A DNA stretch of 64,000 nt from Nitrosophilus alvini (lineage in GTDB: Bacteria; Campylobacterota; Campylobacteria; Campylobacterales; Nitratiruptoraceae): assembly GCF_015100395.1 (NCBI RefSeq), contig NZ_AP022847.1:310001-374000 (forward strand), given 5' to 3'. The position numbers and the translations under genes were made by a program. Below, piece by piece: positions 45,122 through 54,226 of this stretch (position 1 is the stretch's first letter; the number at the start of each line of letters is the position of its first letter). Below the pieces are notes generated by a model. It worked only from the letters and a program-made list of their open reading frames with translations, was not told the origin of the DNA and searched no databases.

Positions 45122-45217
45122 ATGAATACTTTATTGTGGGAAATTTTTTCTGTTGTTTTCACTGTATCCGTAGTTGTTGTTATAACAGTCTGGTATCAAA
45201 AAAAGATAAAATCCTAA
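45122..45217 (+). CDS. Possible 31-residue single-span membrane peptide
   Basis: ATG at 45122 opens a 31-codon frame. The peptide has a central hydrophobic stretch, IFSVVFTVSVVVVITVW, and a positive end, YQKKIKS, as expected for a small membrane protein. It is divergent from the amidoligase gene and its stop overlaps the end of crcB by four bases. No strong ribosome site is visible, so it may not be translated. Confidence 0.4.
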   Translation: MNTLLWEIFSVVFTVSVVVVITVWYQKKIKS

Positions 45218-45594
45218 CCGTATATTTTTTTAAAAATGATTATTCCCGCAACAGTTGCCGCTATACAAAAAGTTACGTTTAAAAGGATATTCCACAAAGC
45301 TCTGCTGTACATAGAGCTTTGTAGCATCATTACAGTCTCAAAGCTGAACGTAGAAAATGTTGTGAGCGCACCCAGAAACCCTGTTATTACAAGAGCTTTT
45401 TGTGTCGGTGAAATCACATTTTCAAAATACATTGCCAGAAATCCTATAATAAAACTTCCCAAAATATTTACGCTTAAAGTACCAAATGGAAAAAATGAAC
45501 CGCTAAGTTTCTGAATCCAGGTCGATAGGACAAAACGGCTGATGGCACCGAAAAAGCCTCCGATGCCTACTGCGAGTATTATCTGGAAGTTCAT
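45214..45594 (-). CDS. crcB: Fluoride efflux channel CrcB
   Basis: This 126-residue membrane protein has four hydrophobic segments. GGFFGAISRFVLS near the start and GTLSVNILGSFIIGF with TGFLGALTTFSTFSFE are the Fluc/CrcB signatures. It exports fluoride as a dual-topology dimer in the family. A DUF190 gene lies nine bases upstream on the same strand, a common association. No fluoride riboswitch was recognised in the short upstream sequence. Confidence 0.93.
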   Translation of the reverse strand: MNFQIILAVGIGGFFGAISRFVLSTWIQKLSGSFFPFGTLSVNILGSFIIGFLAMYFENVISPTQKALVITGFLGALTTFSTFSFETVMMLQSSMYSRALWNILLNVTFCIAATVAGIIIFKKIYG

Positions 45595-45602
45595 TGGTCT
45601 CC

Positions 45603-45944
45603 TTAAAGCTTTGGATGTTTATACATTATCACGTCAACATCCGAGAGTGTAACGAGTCCTTCCTCAATCATGTGTTCGATACTTCTTAAGAAACTCATAA
45701 TTTTGTCCTCTTTGTCTATCATCTCTATAACTACGGGAAGTTTTTGGCTCATACTCCATACATTAAAAGTCTGAATCGTCGAGTGTGCACCCATTCCGGC
45801 TGCTGCTTTGTATACGGTGGCCCCTGCAATACCTGATTTTTTTGCACTTTTAAGTATCTCCTCCCATAGTGGATTTGACTTATAAGTATCTTCGTTATCT
45901 ATATATATCTTCAGTACCTTTCTGGGACCCATATATCTTTTCAT
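45603..45944 (-). CDS. DUF190 family protein
   Basis: This 113-residue PII-like protein of family DUF190 has LKIYIDNEDTYKSNPLWEEI near the start, GIAGATVYKAAAGMG mid-protein, and VVIEMIDKEDKIMSFL. The family has a ferredoxin-like fold and often accompanies crcB, as it does here, so a regulatory link to fluoride export is plausible but unproven. ATG at 45944 is preceded by AAGGATATCCA. Confidence 0.87.
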   Translation of the reverse strand: MKRYMGPRKVLKIYIDNEDTYKSNPLWEEILKSAKKSGIAGATVYKAAAGMGAHSTIQTFNVWSMSQKLPVVIEMIDKEDKIMSFLRSIEHMIEEGLVTLSDVDVIMYKHPKL

Positions 45945-46004
45945 TGGATATCCTTGCAGTTTGTTTGGAAAAAAATGTCAAAATGCAAAAAGGTTAAAAC
46001 CTTT

Positions 46005-46997
46005 TCAATTCTCAATATTACACTTTATTTCAAAAACAGCCCTGTTGACTGCTTCCATCTTTTTGGAAGCTACAATTTTTGCCTTTTTGTTTCCATTTTC
46101 TATGACAGAGTCGATATACTCCTCATCCAGTTTTTCTCTTCTCTCTCTAATTGGTTCCAGTACTCTCTCGATGGATTCAAGACACATTTTTTTGCAATCT
46201 ACGCAACCTATAGCCGCAGTTTTGCAGCCCTCGGCTACTTTTTGAACCATCTCTTCATCGCTGAACTCTTTGTGGTAGTCGTATACAAGGCAGACTTCAG
46301 GATCTCCAGGGTCTGTTCTCTTGACTCTTTGAGGATCTGTTTTGGCAGTTCTCAGTTTACTCCATATCTCCTCTTTTGTATCGGTAAGGTATATGGCATT
46401 GTTATAGCTTTTGCTCATTTTTCTGCCGTCAAGTCCCTGAAGTCTAGGAGTAGGACTGAGCAGCTCTTTGGGTTCTGTAAAAACTTCACACTCAAAGAGA
46501 TGGTGAAAACGTCTGACTATCTCTCTTGCGATCTCAATATGTGGTCTTTGATCTTCGCCTATCGGAACTGCTTGCGCATCGTAAAGAATAATGTCTGATG
46601 TCTGCAAAACAGGATATGTGAGGAAACCTGCCGTATGGATATCTTTTCCTTCCAGTTGCTGAAGCTGATCTTTATAAGTAGGGTTTCTCTCAAGCCATCC
46701 AAGTGGCGTTATCATATTTAAAAGTACGTAAAGTTCCGCATGCTCTTTTATATCACTTTGTACAAATAGAACACTTTTTTCAGGATCTATTCCAGCTGCA
46801 ATCCAGTCTTTGACAAGCTCTTTAGTGAGCTTTTTGAGATTGAGTTTGTCCTCATAACTTGTTGAAAGTGCATGCCAGTCTGCTACAAAGAAAAAACAGT
46901 CGTTTTCATTTTGAAGTTTTACCCAGTTCTTCAAAACACCAAGGTAGTGTCCAAGATGTAATTTTCCAGTAGGTCTCATTCCACTTACTATCCGCAT
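46005..46997 (-). CDS. trpS: Tryptophanyl-tRNA synthetase
   Basis: This class I synthetase (330 residues) has the HIGH-like HLGHY in GMRPTGKLHLGHYLG and the KMSKS motif in GLDGRKMSKSYNNAI. ATG at 46997 has GGGAG upstream and begins the conserved MRIVSGMRPTG. The reading frame extends further to 47054, but those codons (TNHQSRITNYE) are heptamer repeat and are rejected as coding. It follows der with a composite repeat in between. Confidence 0.95.
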   Translation of the reverse strand: MRIVSGMRPTGKLHLGHYLGVLKNWVKLQNENDCFFFVADWHALSTSYEDKLNLKKLTKELVKDWIAAGIDPEKSVLFVQSDIKEHAELYVLLNMITPLGWLERNPTYKDQLQQLEGKDIHTAGFLTYPVLQTSDIILYDAQAVPIGEDQRPHIEIAREIVRRFHHLFECEVFTEPKELLSPTPRLQGLDGRKMSKSYNNAIYLTDTKEEIWSKLRTAKTDPQRVKRTDPGDPEVCLVYDYHKEFSDEEMVQKVAEGCKTAAIGCVDCKKMCLESIERVLEPIRERREKLDEEYIDSVIENGNKKAKIVASKKMEAVNRAVFEIKCNIEN

Positions 46998-47010
46998 CTG
47001 CTCCCTTTTT

Positions 47011-47077
47011 TCGTAATTCGTGATTCGTGATTGGTGGTTAGTGACTGGTTTCACTCACACCCACACTCACACTCACT
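47011..47077 (-). repeat. Composite hexamer-heptamer element between der and trpS
   Basis: On the coding strand GTGTGA hexamers (47077-47051) are followed by GTGAAACCAGTCACTAACC and ATCACGA/ATTACGA heptamers (to 47011), then the GGGAG site of trpS. AGTGA and TCACT in the joint can form a small hairpin. The joint is almost the same as in the element before nusB. Confidence 0.88.
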
Positions 47078-48458
47078 GATGACTCTCTTCTTCTATCTCT
47101 TCTCGCTCGCCTCTTTTTCTAGGAACCAAAATCACAGGTGTTCCTTCAAGGTCGAAATTTTCTCTCAGTTTGTTTATCAGGTATCTTTTATAACTGAAGT
47201 GCAGCCCTTCGGGTCTGTTCATAATCAGTGCGATTTTGGGAGGTTTTGTATCAAACTGTGTTGCAAAAAGTATATTTACAGATTTGCCGTAATACCCCGG
47301 AATCGCATGTCTTTGTACCGCTTCTTTGATAACACGATTCAATTGGGAAGTTGGTATCCATTGCGAGTAGTTTTTATAGATTTTCAAAACTAGGTCAAAA
47401 AGTTTGTGTACTCTTTTTTTGGTTTTTGCAGAAACGGTTACTATCGGTGCATAGCTTAAGAATTTGAATCTGCTCCTTACTTCTTTGACGGCTTCTTCAT
47501 AACTTTTTTCAGCTTTATCCCATTTGTTGAGAACTATAATGCATCCAAGCTTGTATTTGTCTACGAGACCGGCGATCTTTTCGTCCTGTTCTGCAAAACC
47601 CTCGCTTGCATCCAGAACCAATAGGGCGATATCAGCACGTTCCAACATTTTTTCAGTTCTATTCAGAGCATATTTTTCAATGCCCAGGATTTTTCCTCTT
47701 CTTCTGATGCCGGCTGTATCTATAAATGTTATGATTTTGTCGTTGTAGACAACCGCTTCGTCGATAGGGTCGATCGTTGTACCGGCAATATCGCTTACCA
47801 CGGCTCTTTCCTCTTTTAAAAGAGCGTTTAGAAGAGAACTTTTGCCTACATTTACACGCCCTATTATAGCTACATTTATCAGGTTTGATTCCTCTTCTTT
47901 TCGAGGTGTTTCAAACTCTTCGAGAAAAGAGTCGAAGTCGAGCTCATCCTCTTCGAGAACAAGTTTTTTTTCTTTCGGAAGTTTTTGTTCTATCCAGTCG
48001 AGCAGTTTTTTTACTTTTCTGTTGTGTGATACGGAAATAGGAAATATATTTTTTGCACCGAAAGAGTAAAACTCCCATACATTTTCTTCAAGCCTGTCAT
48101 TATCTATTTTATTTATTACAAGCGCAATATCTTTACCGAGTTTTTGGAGTGATCGGAACAGTTTTTTGTCATTTTCATCCGGTACAACCCGCCCGTCTAC
48201 CATGTAAAGAATGATATCTGCCTCTTCGGCACTCTTTAAAGCCTTCTCTTTTACTTTTTCAAAAAGTTCATCTCTGTCTTCGATACCGCCTGTATCAATA
48301 AGTTCTGCCTCTTTTTCGCCGATAGTTACAACTCTTTTTTTGATATCTCTTGTTGTGCCGGCAACTTCTGAAATGATGGCGTCTCTTCTTTTGAGTATTC
48401 TGTTAAAAAGCGAGCTTTTGCCCACATTGGGTTTTCCTACTATTGCTATTTTTTTCAT
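47073..48458 (-). CDS. der: Ribosome-assembly GTPase Der (EngA)
   Basis: This double-GTPase (461 residues) has two G domains. The first has GKPNVGKSSLF with DTGG; the second (from about 190) has GRVNVGKSSLL with DTAG and NKWD. The C-terminal KH-like domain closes the protein. Der is needed for 50S subunit maturation. Its start overlaps the stop of the MscS channel gene by four bases. The last codons run into a hexamer array. Confidence 0.96.
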   Translation of the reverse strand: MKKIAIVGKPNVGKSSLFNRILKRRDAIISEVAGTTRDIKKRVVTIGEKEAELIDTGGIEDRDELFEKVKEKALKSAEEADIILYMVDGRVVPDENDKKLFRSLQKLGKDIALVINKIDNDRLEENVWEFYSFGAKNIFPISVSHNRKVKKLLDWIEQKLPKEKKLVLEEDELDFDSFLEEFETPRKEEESNLINVAIIGRVNVGKSSLLNALLKEERAVVSDIAGTTIDPIDEAVVYNDKIITFIDTAGIRRRGKILGIEKYALNRTEKMLERADIALLVLDASEGFAEQDEKIAGLVDKYKLGCIIVLNKWDKAEKSYEEAVKEVRSRFKFLSYAPIVTVSAKTKKRVHKLFDLVLKIYKNYSQWIPTSQLNRVIKEAVQRHAIPGYYGKSVNILFATQFDTKPPKIALIMNRPEGLHFSYKRYLINKLRENFDLEGTPVILVPRKRGEREEIEEESHQ

Positions 48459-50434
48459 TTTTCCTCTGGTAGTTTTTCTACATAGATTGATTGGCTTGGG
48501 AATGCAAACTCGGCGCCGTTATCTTCTACAATTTTCATAATCTTCAGATTTACGTCTTCTCTTATATTCATATACTCGGCCCATACTGCCGTATTAGTAA
48601 AAGTATATATGAAAATAGAGAGACTGCTGTCTTCAAATCGGTCGAAATTTATAAGCATTGTAGCGTTTTTATCAATTCCCGGATGGGATTTTAACATATT
48701 TCTTATATCTTTCAGGATGTTTTGCATCGTTTTTTCAGAAGTGTCGTATGTAAGGCCTATGCGCATCTTTATTCGTCTGATATTTCGTCTCGAAAAATTC
48801 TCTATAGGATTATTCGCAATTATCTGGTTTGGAACCGTTACTAAAGATTTTTCAAATGTTCTTACTTTTGTTGTTCTAAGCCCTATATCTTCGACAGTTC
48901 CCTCAACATCTCCTACTTTTATCCAGTCGTCTATTTTGAGTGATTTGTCTGCAAGTATGGTAAGCCCTCCGAAAAGATTTGCGGCCGTATCTTTGGCGGC
49001 AAGAGCGAATGCAAGGCCCCCAAGACCCAAAGAGGCGATAAAAGCGCTCACATTGATATTCCATTCCTGCAGAATAGCTACAAGACCTACGGCTACTATA
49101 AATATCTTTATCGTTTTTACGAAGAAACTGCCTATCTCTCTGTAAAGGTCTCTGCCGAATTTTTTTGCAAAGTTATATATCGCTTTGTCAAAAACCAGCA
49201 CCGAATCGTAAAAAAGCCAGAATATAGAAAATATAACCATAGTTCTTACGATTTTATAAACAGCTTCAGTCTCAATACCCATTATTTTTACTGCCAGATA
49301 GAAACCGATTATTATGAAAGCGAATTTGAGAGGTTCCGAAACTATGGCCAGCATACGGTCGTCGATGCTTGTTTTAGTCTTTGCTACAATCTGTTTGAGG
49401 CTTTTTATTATGACGAGAGTAAAAATTTTTCTGAAAACAAGAAAAATAAGAAAAGTTCCCAGTGCCAAGGCAAATTTGTAGAGAGGAACATCAAAAAGAG
49501 TGTTTTTTTGCAAAAATTTCTTTACGAGCTCTTTTGTTTGATGTATATAGGCCTGGGTCTCTCCCAGATAGATTTTAATAGCATAATTTAAACCTTCGGC
49601 AAGCGCCTCCTCCATCTCTTTGCCAAGTGTTGATAATTTTGCTGCAGTCAATTCTATATCTGCAGAATATTTGAAAATAGGGTCATCTTTTTTCTTTAGC
49701 GCATCGAAAAAGAGAATAAGCTCTTTTTTTATAACTCTTTTGAGATAGATATCCTTTTGTTTGAGGTATGTGGCTATCTGTTTTTTGGTCGATTCTAGAT
49801 TTGTTTTGTTTCCTAAAAGTTCCCATCTTTGTTTTTCGATTTCCAGTTTGTCGAGCTGCTTGTCGATATACGATATTTTTTTATTGTAATAGCTGATGCT
49901 GCTTTTTGCTTTTTTTGCGTCAAATTTTATATTTTCGAGTTTTTTGAGTATATATTCAAGCCAGAAGTAAAAGTTTTTGTCGATATACTCTATATCTTTT
50001 TTTATTTGCTGAAGTTTTTTGTAATGGTAAGCGTATTCAAGCTGAAGAGTCAACAGATCTGTTGCATTTGTATCTTTTGAAGAGATCTCTTTTTTGATAT
50101 TTTCAATCTCTTTTTTAAAATTTTTGATCTCATTGGACAGTTTTTTCTGTTTTGCTCTGATCTCTATAAGTTTGTAAAAATTTTCTATAAACTCGTTTTG
50201 ATTTCTGATTTTCAGTTTTGAAAAATCAGGTATTTTCAAACTTTCATATGGAATTTTTTTGATTTTCAAAACCAGAGTTTTTTGAAGCTTTGCTTCCGGT
50301 GAGGAGCTTTTTTCTATATTTTGCATTAAAGATTCATATATTTTTGTAGCATTGGTCTCCGAAAGTAGAGTGGTATTTATATCCGCTGCAAAGAGTGTCG
50401 CGAAAAATAGAAATATTGTCAAAAACAGTTTCAC
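48455..50434 (-). CDS. Large mechanosensitive channel of the MscS family
   Basis: The 659-residue protein has a signal peptide (about 1-17, MKLFLTIFLFFATLFA). A long periplasmic Lys/Glu-rich coiled-coil region follows (about 40-290), then several membrane segments (near 320-480), and the MscS core with SLGLGGLAFALAAKDTAANLFGG as pore helix and ILADKSLKIDDWI in the beta domain. It is longer than MscS and resembles MscK/YbdG-like channels that release solutes on hypo-osmotic shock. The start is GTG with AAAAAAGGTA upstream. Confidence 0.88.
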   Translation of the reverse strand: MKLFLTIFLFFATLFAADINTTLLSETNATKIYESLMQNIEKSSSPEAKLQKTLVLKIKKIPYESLKIPDFSKLKIRNQNEFIENFYKLIEIRAKQKKLSNEIKNFKKEIENIKKEISSKDTNATDLLTLQLEYAYHYKKLQQIKKDIEYIDKNFYFWLEYILKKLENIKFDAKKAKSSISYYNKKISYIDKQLDKLEIEKQRWELLGNKTNLESTKKQIATYLKQKDIYLKRVIKKELILFFDALKKKDDPIFKYSADIELTAAKLSTLGKEMEEALAEGLNYAIKIYLGETQAYIHQTKELVKKFLQKNTLFDVPLYKFALALGTFLIFLVFRKIFTLVIIKSLKQIVAKTKTSIDDRMLAIVSEPLKFAFIIIGFYLAVKIMGIETEAVYKIVRTMVIFSIFWLFYDSVLVFDKAIYNFAKKFGRDLYREIGSFFVKTIKIFIVAVGLVAILQEWNINVSAFIASLGLGGLAFALAAKDTAANLFGGLTILADKSLKIDDWIKVGDVEGTVEDIGLRTTKVRTFEKSLVTVPNQIIANNPIENFSRRNIRRIKMRIGLTYDTSEKTMQNILKDIRNMLKSHPGIDKNATMLINFDRFEDSSLSIFIYTFTNTAVWAEYMNIREDVNLKIMKIVEDNGAEFAFPSQSIYVEKLPEEK

Positions 50435-50455
50435 AATTTATACCTTTTTTGCTGT

Positions 50456-50484
50456 TATAATTTACTATAATAACATTTTATAAT
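50456..50484. promoter_or_regulatory. Cluster of -10-like boxes in a divergent spacer
   Basis: TATAAT occurs at 50456-50461, 50466-50471 and 50479-50484 on the forward strand, in the spacer between the MscS gene and the DUF3108 gene. TATAGT-like sequence is present on the reverse strand. Confidence 0.35.
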
Positions 50485-50545
50485 TAATTGAATCAATAAC
50501 TATTTTAACAAAAATATTTTAAAAACATCCTTCTTGGGGGCTTTT

Positions 50546-51292
50546 ATGAGACTTGTTGCAGTAATAATTTTTTTATCTCTCTCTTTGAGTGCACAGATAA
50601 TCGAGGCTGAATACCGTGTAGGGTACGGTCTGTTTGGGAAAGTGGGCAATTCTAAGGCTTTTTTTGAAAAAAAAGACCGTATATATCGAATTCGCGTTGT
50701 GGCAAAAGCTACAGGATTTGCAAAGGTTTTGAGCGGAGGAAGAGTCGAGATATATGAAAGTAGAGGAAAAGTTATAGACGGTATATTGGTACCGCTTGTA
50801 TATAAAAAAGAGAAAATAACTAGTAATAAATATGAGTCCAAATTATATAAATTTGACCATGAAAACAGAAAGATATATCTTAGGACAATCTATATAAAAA
50901 ACGGCAAAACAGACAAAGATGTAAAAGAGGTTTTAAAATATTATGCCAAAGAGGATGTGCTTAGCCTATATTTTAATCTTAAAAAATATTTTGAAAAAGA
51001 GAAAAAAGAGCACTACACATTTTTTGCCGTGGGCGGAAACAGAAAAGACGGCAGAGTCGATGTAGAGATTCCAAAAGGTAAAAAACTACAGAAACTGCGC
51101 AGACTCATGGGCAATATAGAAGGAAAATATCTTACTGTCACTCTAAATCAGAAGATTTTCGCAAGTAAAAAAGGAGAGCTTTTTATCGTAATGGATAGTG
51201 ACGGTATAACGAAAAAAGCGCTTCTCAAAGATGTAGTGCTGTTTGGAGATATTACCGGAAAACTGGTTAGGAAGAGAGTAGTTGGGGAGTGA
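50546..51292 (+). CDS. DUF3108 family periplasmic protein
   Basis: This 248-residue protein has a signal peptide (MRLVAVIIFLSLSLSAQ). The mature part matches DUF3108: EAEYRVGYGLFGKVG near the start, GRVEIYESRGKVIDGILVP, and a C-terminal MDSDGITKKALLKDVVLFGDITGKL. It is probably a beta-rich periplasmic protein; the function is not known. ATG at 50546 is preceded by GGGGG. A hexamer-heptamer element follows its stop. Confidence 0.78.
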   Translation: MRLVAVIIFLSLSLSAQIIEAEYRVGYGLFGKVGNSKAFFEKKDRIYRIRVVAKATGFAKVLSGGRVEIYESRGKVIDGILVPLVYKKEKITSNKYESKLYKFDHENRKIYLRTIYIKNGKTDKDVKEVLKYYAKEDVLSLYFNLKKYFEKEKKEHYTFFAVGGNRKDGRVDVEIPKGKKLQKLRRLMGNIEGKYLTVTLNQKIFASKKGELFIVMDSDGITKKALLKDVVLFGDITGKLVRKRVVGE

Positions 51293-51360
51293 GTGTTGGT
51301 GTTAGTGTTGGTGTGAATATAACGAGTCACGAATTACGAATCGCAAATTAAGAGTCACGA
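51292..51360 (+). repeat. Composite hexamer-heptamer element before the EamA transporter
   Basis: GTGTTG/GTGTTA hexamers (51292-51316), a GTGAATATAAC joint and GTCACGA/ATTACGA heptamers (51320-51360) fill the spacer up to the AGAGGGGG ribosome site. Confidence 0.85.
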
Positions 51361-51377
51361 AAAAAAGAGGGGGATTT

Positions 51378-52271
51378 TTGACAAGAATTGACAGGGGTAT
51401 TTTATATATGCTTTTAGCATCCTTTCTTTTTGCGGGGATGGGAGTTTTTGCAAAGCTTTTAAGTGAGAGTCTGAGCTCTCTGGAGGTGGTTTTTTTCAGA
51501 AATATTTTCGGGGTTTTTATAGTTGCAGCAACACTGCTAGGCAAGCCTATGAAGCATGAAGGAGGAAAGCCCTGGCTTTTGATATTCAGAGGATTAATGG
51601 GGTTTGTGGCGCTTCTGTGTTTTTTTTACAATATAGCTCATATTCCCCTTGGTGAAGCTATGACGTACTCTAAAACCTCCCCTATATTTACCGCACTTTT
51701 TGCATATCTTTTTTTGAAAGAAAAGTTGGGTTTAAAAGGATGGCTGGCACTTTTTTTGGGTTTTTTGGGAATAGTTTTTATTGCAAAACCTTTCGGAACA
51801 GGCTTTGATAGATATGATATTCTGGGGATTTTAAGCGGGGTAGGGGCTGCTCTTGCGTATACCTCTATCAGAGAGCTAAAAAAATATTACGATACAAGAG
51901 CGATAGTACTCTCTTTTATGCTTGTTGGAACAGTAGGCCCTCTGATACTGATGGCACTGTCAGAATATGTTCAGATAAAAGAGCTTGACTTTGTATTCGG
52001 AAGATTTGTTATGCCTGAAGGTATTATGTGGGTTTATATCGTCTGTATGGGATTTTTGGCAACTTTTGCACAGATTTTTATGACAAAAGCTTACGGAGTT
52101 ACCAAAGCCGGAATTGCAGGGGCTGTCAGTTATTCGAATATAGTTTTTTCCATAATTATGGGATATCTATTTTTGGGTGATCTTCTTCCGGATATCGTAA
52201 CCGCAACCGGGATAGCTTTGATTGTCATAGCCGGGATAGCTGTGGCGAAAGAAGGCAAAATAAAAGCTTGA
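51378..52271 (+). CDS. EamA/DMT superfamily transporter
   Basis: This 297-residue integral membrane protein has about ten hydrophobic segments and two EamA repeats. Visible features are LFAGMGVFAKLLSESLSSLEVVFFRN at the start, GEAMTYSKTSPIFTALFAYLFLKEKL in the first repeat, and GAVSYSNIVFSIIMGYLFLGDLLP in the second. Family members export metabolites or amino acids; the substrate cannot be inferred. The start is TTG with GAGGGGG upstream. Confidence 0.88.
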   Translation: MTRIDRGILYMLLASFLFAGMGVFAKLLSESLSSLEVVFFRNIFGVFIVAATLLGKPMKHEGGKPWLLIFRGLMGFVALLCFFYNIAHIPLGEAMTYSKTSPIFTALFAYLFLKEKLGLKGWLALFLGFLGIVFIAKPFGTGFDRYDILGILSGVGAALAYTSIRELKKYYDTRAIVLSFMLVGTVGPLILMALSEYVQIKELDFVFGRFVMPEGIMWVYIVCMGFLATFAQIFMTKAYGVTKAGIAGAVSYSNIVFSIIMGYLFLGDLLPDIVTATGIALIVIAGIAVAKEGKIKA

Positions 52272-52277
52272 GTTGGA

Positions 52278-52283
52278 TATAAT
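52278..52283 (+). promoter_or_regulatory. -10 box of kdsA
   Basis: TATAAT lies 28 bp before the kdsA start, in the 39-bp spacer after the transporter gene. Confidence 0.45.
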
Positions 52284-52310
52284 AAGACTATTTGAAAAAG
52301 AGGAGACTGG

Positions 52311-53141
52311 ATGATATTGATAGCCGGCCCATGTGTGATAGAATCAAAAGAGCAGATTTTTAAAATTGCTGCTGATTTGAAAGAGTTCGATGAAGCAGAA
52401 GATATAGATTTTTATTTCAAAGCAAGTTATGATAAGGCCAACAGGACAAGTTTAGAGAGCTACAGAGGGCCTGGTCTGAGAAAAGGACTTGAAATCCTTG
52501 GCGAAGTCAAAAAAGAGTTCGGTTACAAGATATTAACAGATGTTCATGAAACCTCTCAGGTAGAGCAGGTTGCCGAAGTTGCCGATGTTTTACAGATACC
52601 TGCATTTCTTTGCAGACAGACTGATCTACTGGTTGCAGCAGCTAAGACAGATAGGGTTGTAAATATCAAGAAAGGGCAGTTTATGAATCCTGCCGATATG
52701 AAATACAGTGTTTTGAAAGTATTGAAAAGCAGAGATGTGGGACATTGGAAATTGGACATTGGTGAGAGAGAAAATGTAAATTATGAAACAGGTAAAAAAG
52801 CGGGTATTTGGCTTACTGAAAGAGGTTCTACTTTCGGATATGGCAATCTGGTAGTTGATATGAGAAGTCTGGTTGTTATGAGAGATTTTGCGCCGGTTAT
52901 ATTTGATGCAACACATTCTGTTCAGATGCCCGGAGGAGCACAGGGAAAGAGTGGAGGTAAAAGAGAGTTTGTCGCTCCTCTTTCACGTGCAGCAGCTGCG
53001 GTAGGTGTTGATGGATTTTTTTTCGAAACCCATTACGATCCTGAAAATGCACTGAGCGATGGGCCGAATATGTTAAAATTGGATGAATTGAAAAGATGTG
53101 TTGAAGATATAAGAAAAATAGAAAATGCAATAGGAGTTTAA
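52311..53141 (+). CDS. kdsA: 3-deoxy-8-phosphooctulonate synthase
   Basis: This enzyme makes Kdo-8-phosphate from arabinose 5-phosphate and PEP for the LPS inner core. The protein (276 residues) begins [11 protein letters not shown] and contains [22 protein letters not shown] and [12 protein letters not shown]. The motif [20 protein letters not shown] is at the C-terminus. It is followed at once by ribH. Confidence 0.96.
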   Translation: MILIAGPCVIESKEQIFKIAADLKEFDEAEDIDFYFKASYDKANRTSLESYRGPGLRKGLEILGEVKKEFGYKILTDVHETSQVEQVAEVADVLQIPAFLCRQTDLLVAAAKTDRVVNIKKGQFMNPADMKYSVLKVLKSRDVGHWKLDIGERENVNYETGKKAGIWLTERGSTFGYGNLVVDMRSLVVMRDFAPVIFDATHSVQMPGGAQGKSGGKREFVAPLSRAAAAVGVDGFFFETHYDPENALSDGPNMLKLDELKRCVEDIRKIENAIGV

Positions 53142-53609
53142 ATGAATGTTATAGAAGGAAAACTAAGACTTACAGGTAATGAAAAAGTTGCCATAATCTC
53201 GAGCAGGTTTAACCATATCATAACAGATAGACTGGTAGAGGGTGCAAAAGATGCATTTTTAAGACACGGAGGAAAAGAGGAAAACATTGATCTTATTTTG
53301 GTTCCGGGAGCGTTTGAGCTTCCGTTTGTACTGGATAAAATACTAAGCAGCTGTGATTATGACGGTGTCTGCTGCCTTGGAGCTATCATAAGAGGAGCAA
53401 CTCCTCATTTTGACTATGTTGCTGCAGAAGCTACAAAAGGGATAGCCAATACCACGCTAAAGTATCAAAAACCGGTAACTTTCGGTGTTTTGACTACAGA
53501 CACGATAGAACAGGCAATCGAAAGAGCCGGAAGCAAAGCGGGAAATAAGGGCTTTGAAGCGATGACGGGGCTTATTGAGATGATAGATCTTTACAGAGGA
53601 ATCTGTTAG
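53142..53609 (+). CDS. ribH: 6,7-dimethyl-8-ribityllumazine synthase
   Basis: This capsid-forming enzyme performs the penultimate step of riboflavin synthesis. The protein (155 residues) has [24 protein letters not shown] and [20 protein letters not shown], which carry substrate-binding residues including the conserved histidine. ATG follows the kdsA stop directly. The kdsA-ribH-nusB order is common in related bacteria. Confidence 0.96.
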   Translation: MNVIEGKLRLTGNEKVAIISSRFNHIITDRLVEGAKDAFLRHGGKEENIDLILVPGAFELPFVLDKILSSCDYDGVCCLGAIIRGATPHFDYVAAEATKGIANTTLKYQKPVTFGVLTTDTIEQAIERAGSKAGNKGFEAMTGLIEMIDLYRGIC

Positions 53610-53645
53610 ATATAAAGAGTGTTATCTCTTGCCGAACACCAATAA

Positions 53646-53743
53646 TGTGTGGGTGTGGGTGTGGTGAAACCGATCACTAACCACCAATCACGATTCACGA
53701 ATTACGAATTACGAATTAGAATCACGAATTAAAATTACGAATA
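53646..53743 (+). repeat. Composite hexamer-heptamer element before nusB
   Basis: GTGTGG hexamers (53646-53664), a GTGAAACCGATCACTAACC joint and about nine ATCACGA/ATTACGA heptamers (53671-53743) fill the ribH-nusB spacer up to AAAAGGA. GTGGT and ACCAC in the joint can pair, with GTGA and TCAC inside. It closely matches the element before trpS. Confidence 0.9.
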
Positions 53744-53754
53744 AAAGGAACAAA

Positions 53755-54177
53755 GTGGCGACAAGACATCAGGCCAGAGAGGCTATTATAGGTCTTTTAT
53801 ATGCTTACGATCTGGGAAATCCGGAAATCAAAAAATTTGCAGAAGATATTTTGGAAGAGAAAAAGATAAGAAACAGACAGAGAGAATTTGCCCTTTCTTT
53901 GTTTAAAGGCGTAGTTGAGCATTTGGAAGAGATAGACAAAGAGATAAAAAAACATCTTGAAAGCTGGGATCTAGACAGAGTAGGACATATCGAAAGAGCG
54001 ATACTCAGGCTCGGTGCATATGAACTTATGTTTACCGATCTTGACAAGGCGATAGCAATAAATGAAGCGATAGAGCTGTCAAAAAAACTGGGTACTGACC
54101 AGTCTCCAAAATTTGTAAATGGTGTTTTGGACGCAATCGCCAAGGAGAGAGAAGAGAAACAGAAGGTTGATAGTTAA
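53755..54177 (+). CDS. nusB: Transcription antitermination factor NusB
   Basis: This 140-residue all-alpha RNA-binding protein of rRNA antitermination has the arginine-rich ATRHQAREAIIGLLYAYD beginning and LGAYELMFTDLDKAIAINEAIELSKKLG in the C-terminal half. The start is GTG with AAAAGGA upstream. The ribH-nusB order is conserved, but here a composite repeat of about 100 bp separates them. Confidence 0.95.
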   Translation: MATRHQAREAIIGLLYAYDLGNPEIKKFAEDILEEKKIRNRQREFALSLFKGVVEHLEEIDKEIKKHLESWDLDRVGHIERAILRLGAYELMFTDLDKAIAINEAIELSKKLGTDQSPKFVNGVLDAIAKEREEKQKVDS

Positions 54178-54190
54178 GTTGATAATTTTT

Positions 54191-54214
54191 ATTGACCAAT
54201 CACGAGTTATGACT
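54191..54214 (+). repeat. Short ATCACGA array before mqnC
   Basis: Three degenerate heptamers (TTGACCA, ATCACGA, GTTATGA) precede the AAAGGAG site of mqnC. Confidence 0.65.
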
Positions 54215-54226
54215 TAAAGGAGAAGA

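Noticed and set aside
45595-45602. Fluoride riboswitch controlling crcB
   Set aside because: The crcB leader is only nine bases after DUF190, and no riboswitch-like fold was recognised before DUF190.
46998-47054. In-frame N-terminal extension of trpS
   Set aside because: The codons are ATCACGA heptamers and the internal ATG has a GGGAG site and begins the conserved sequence.
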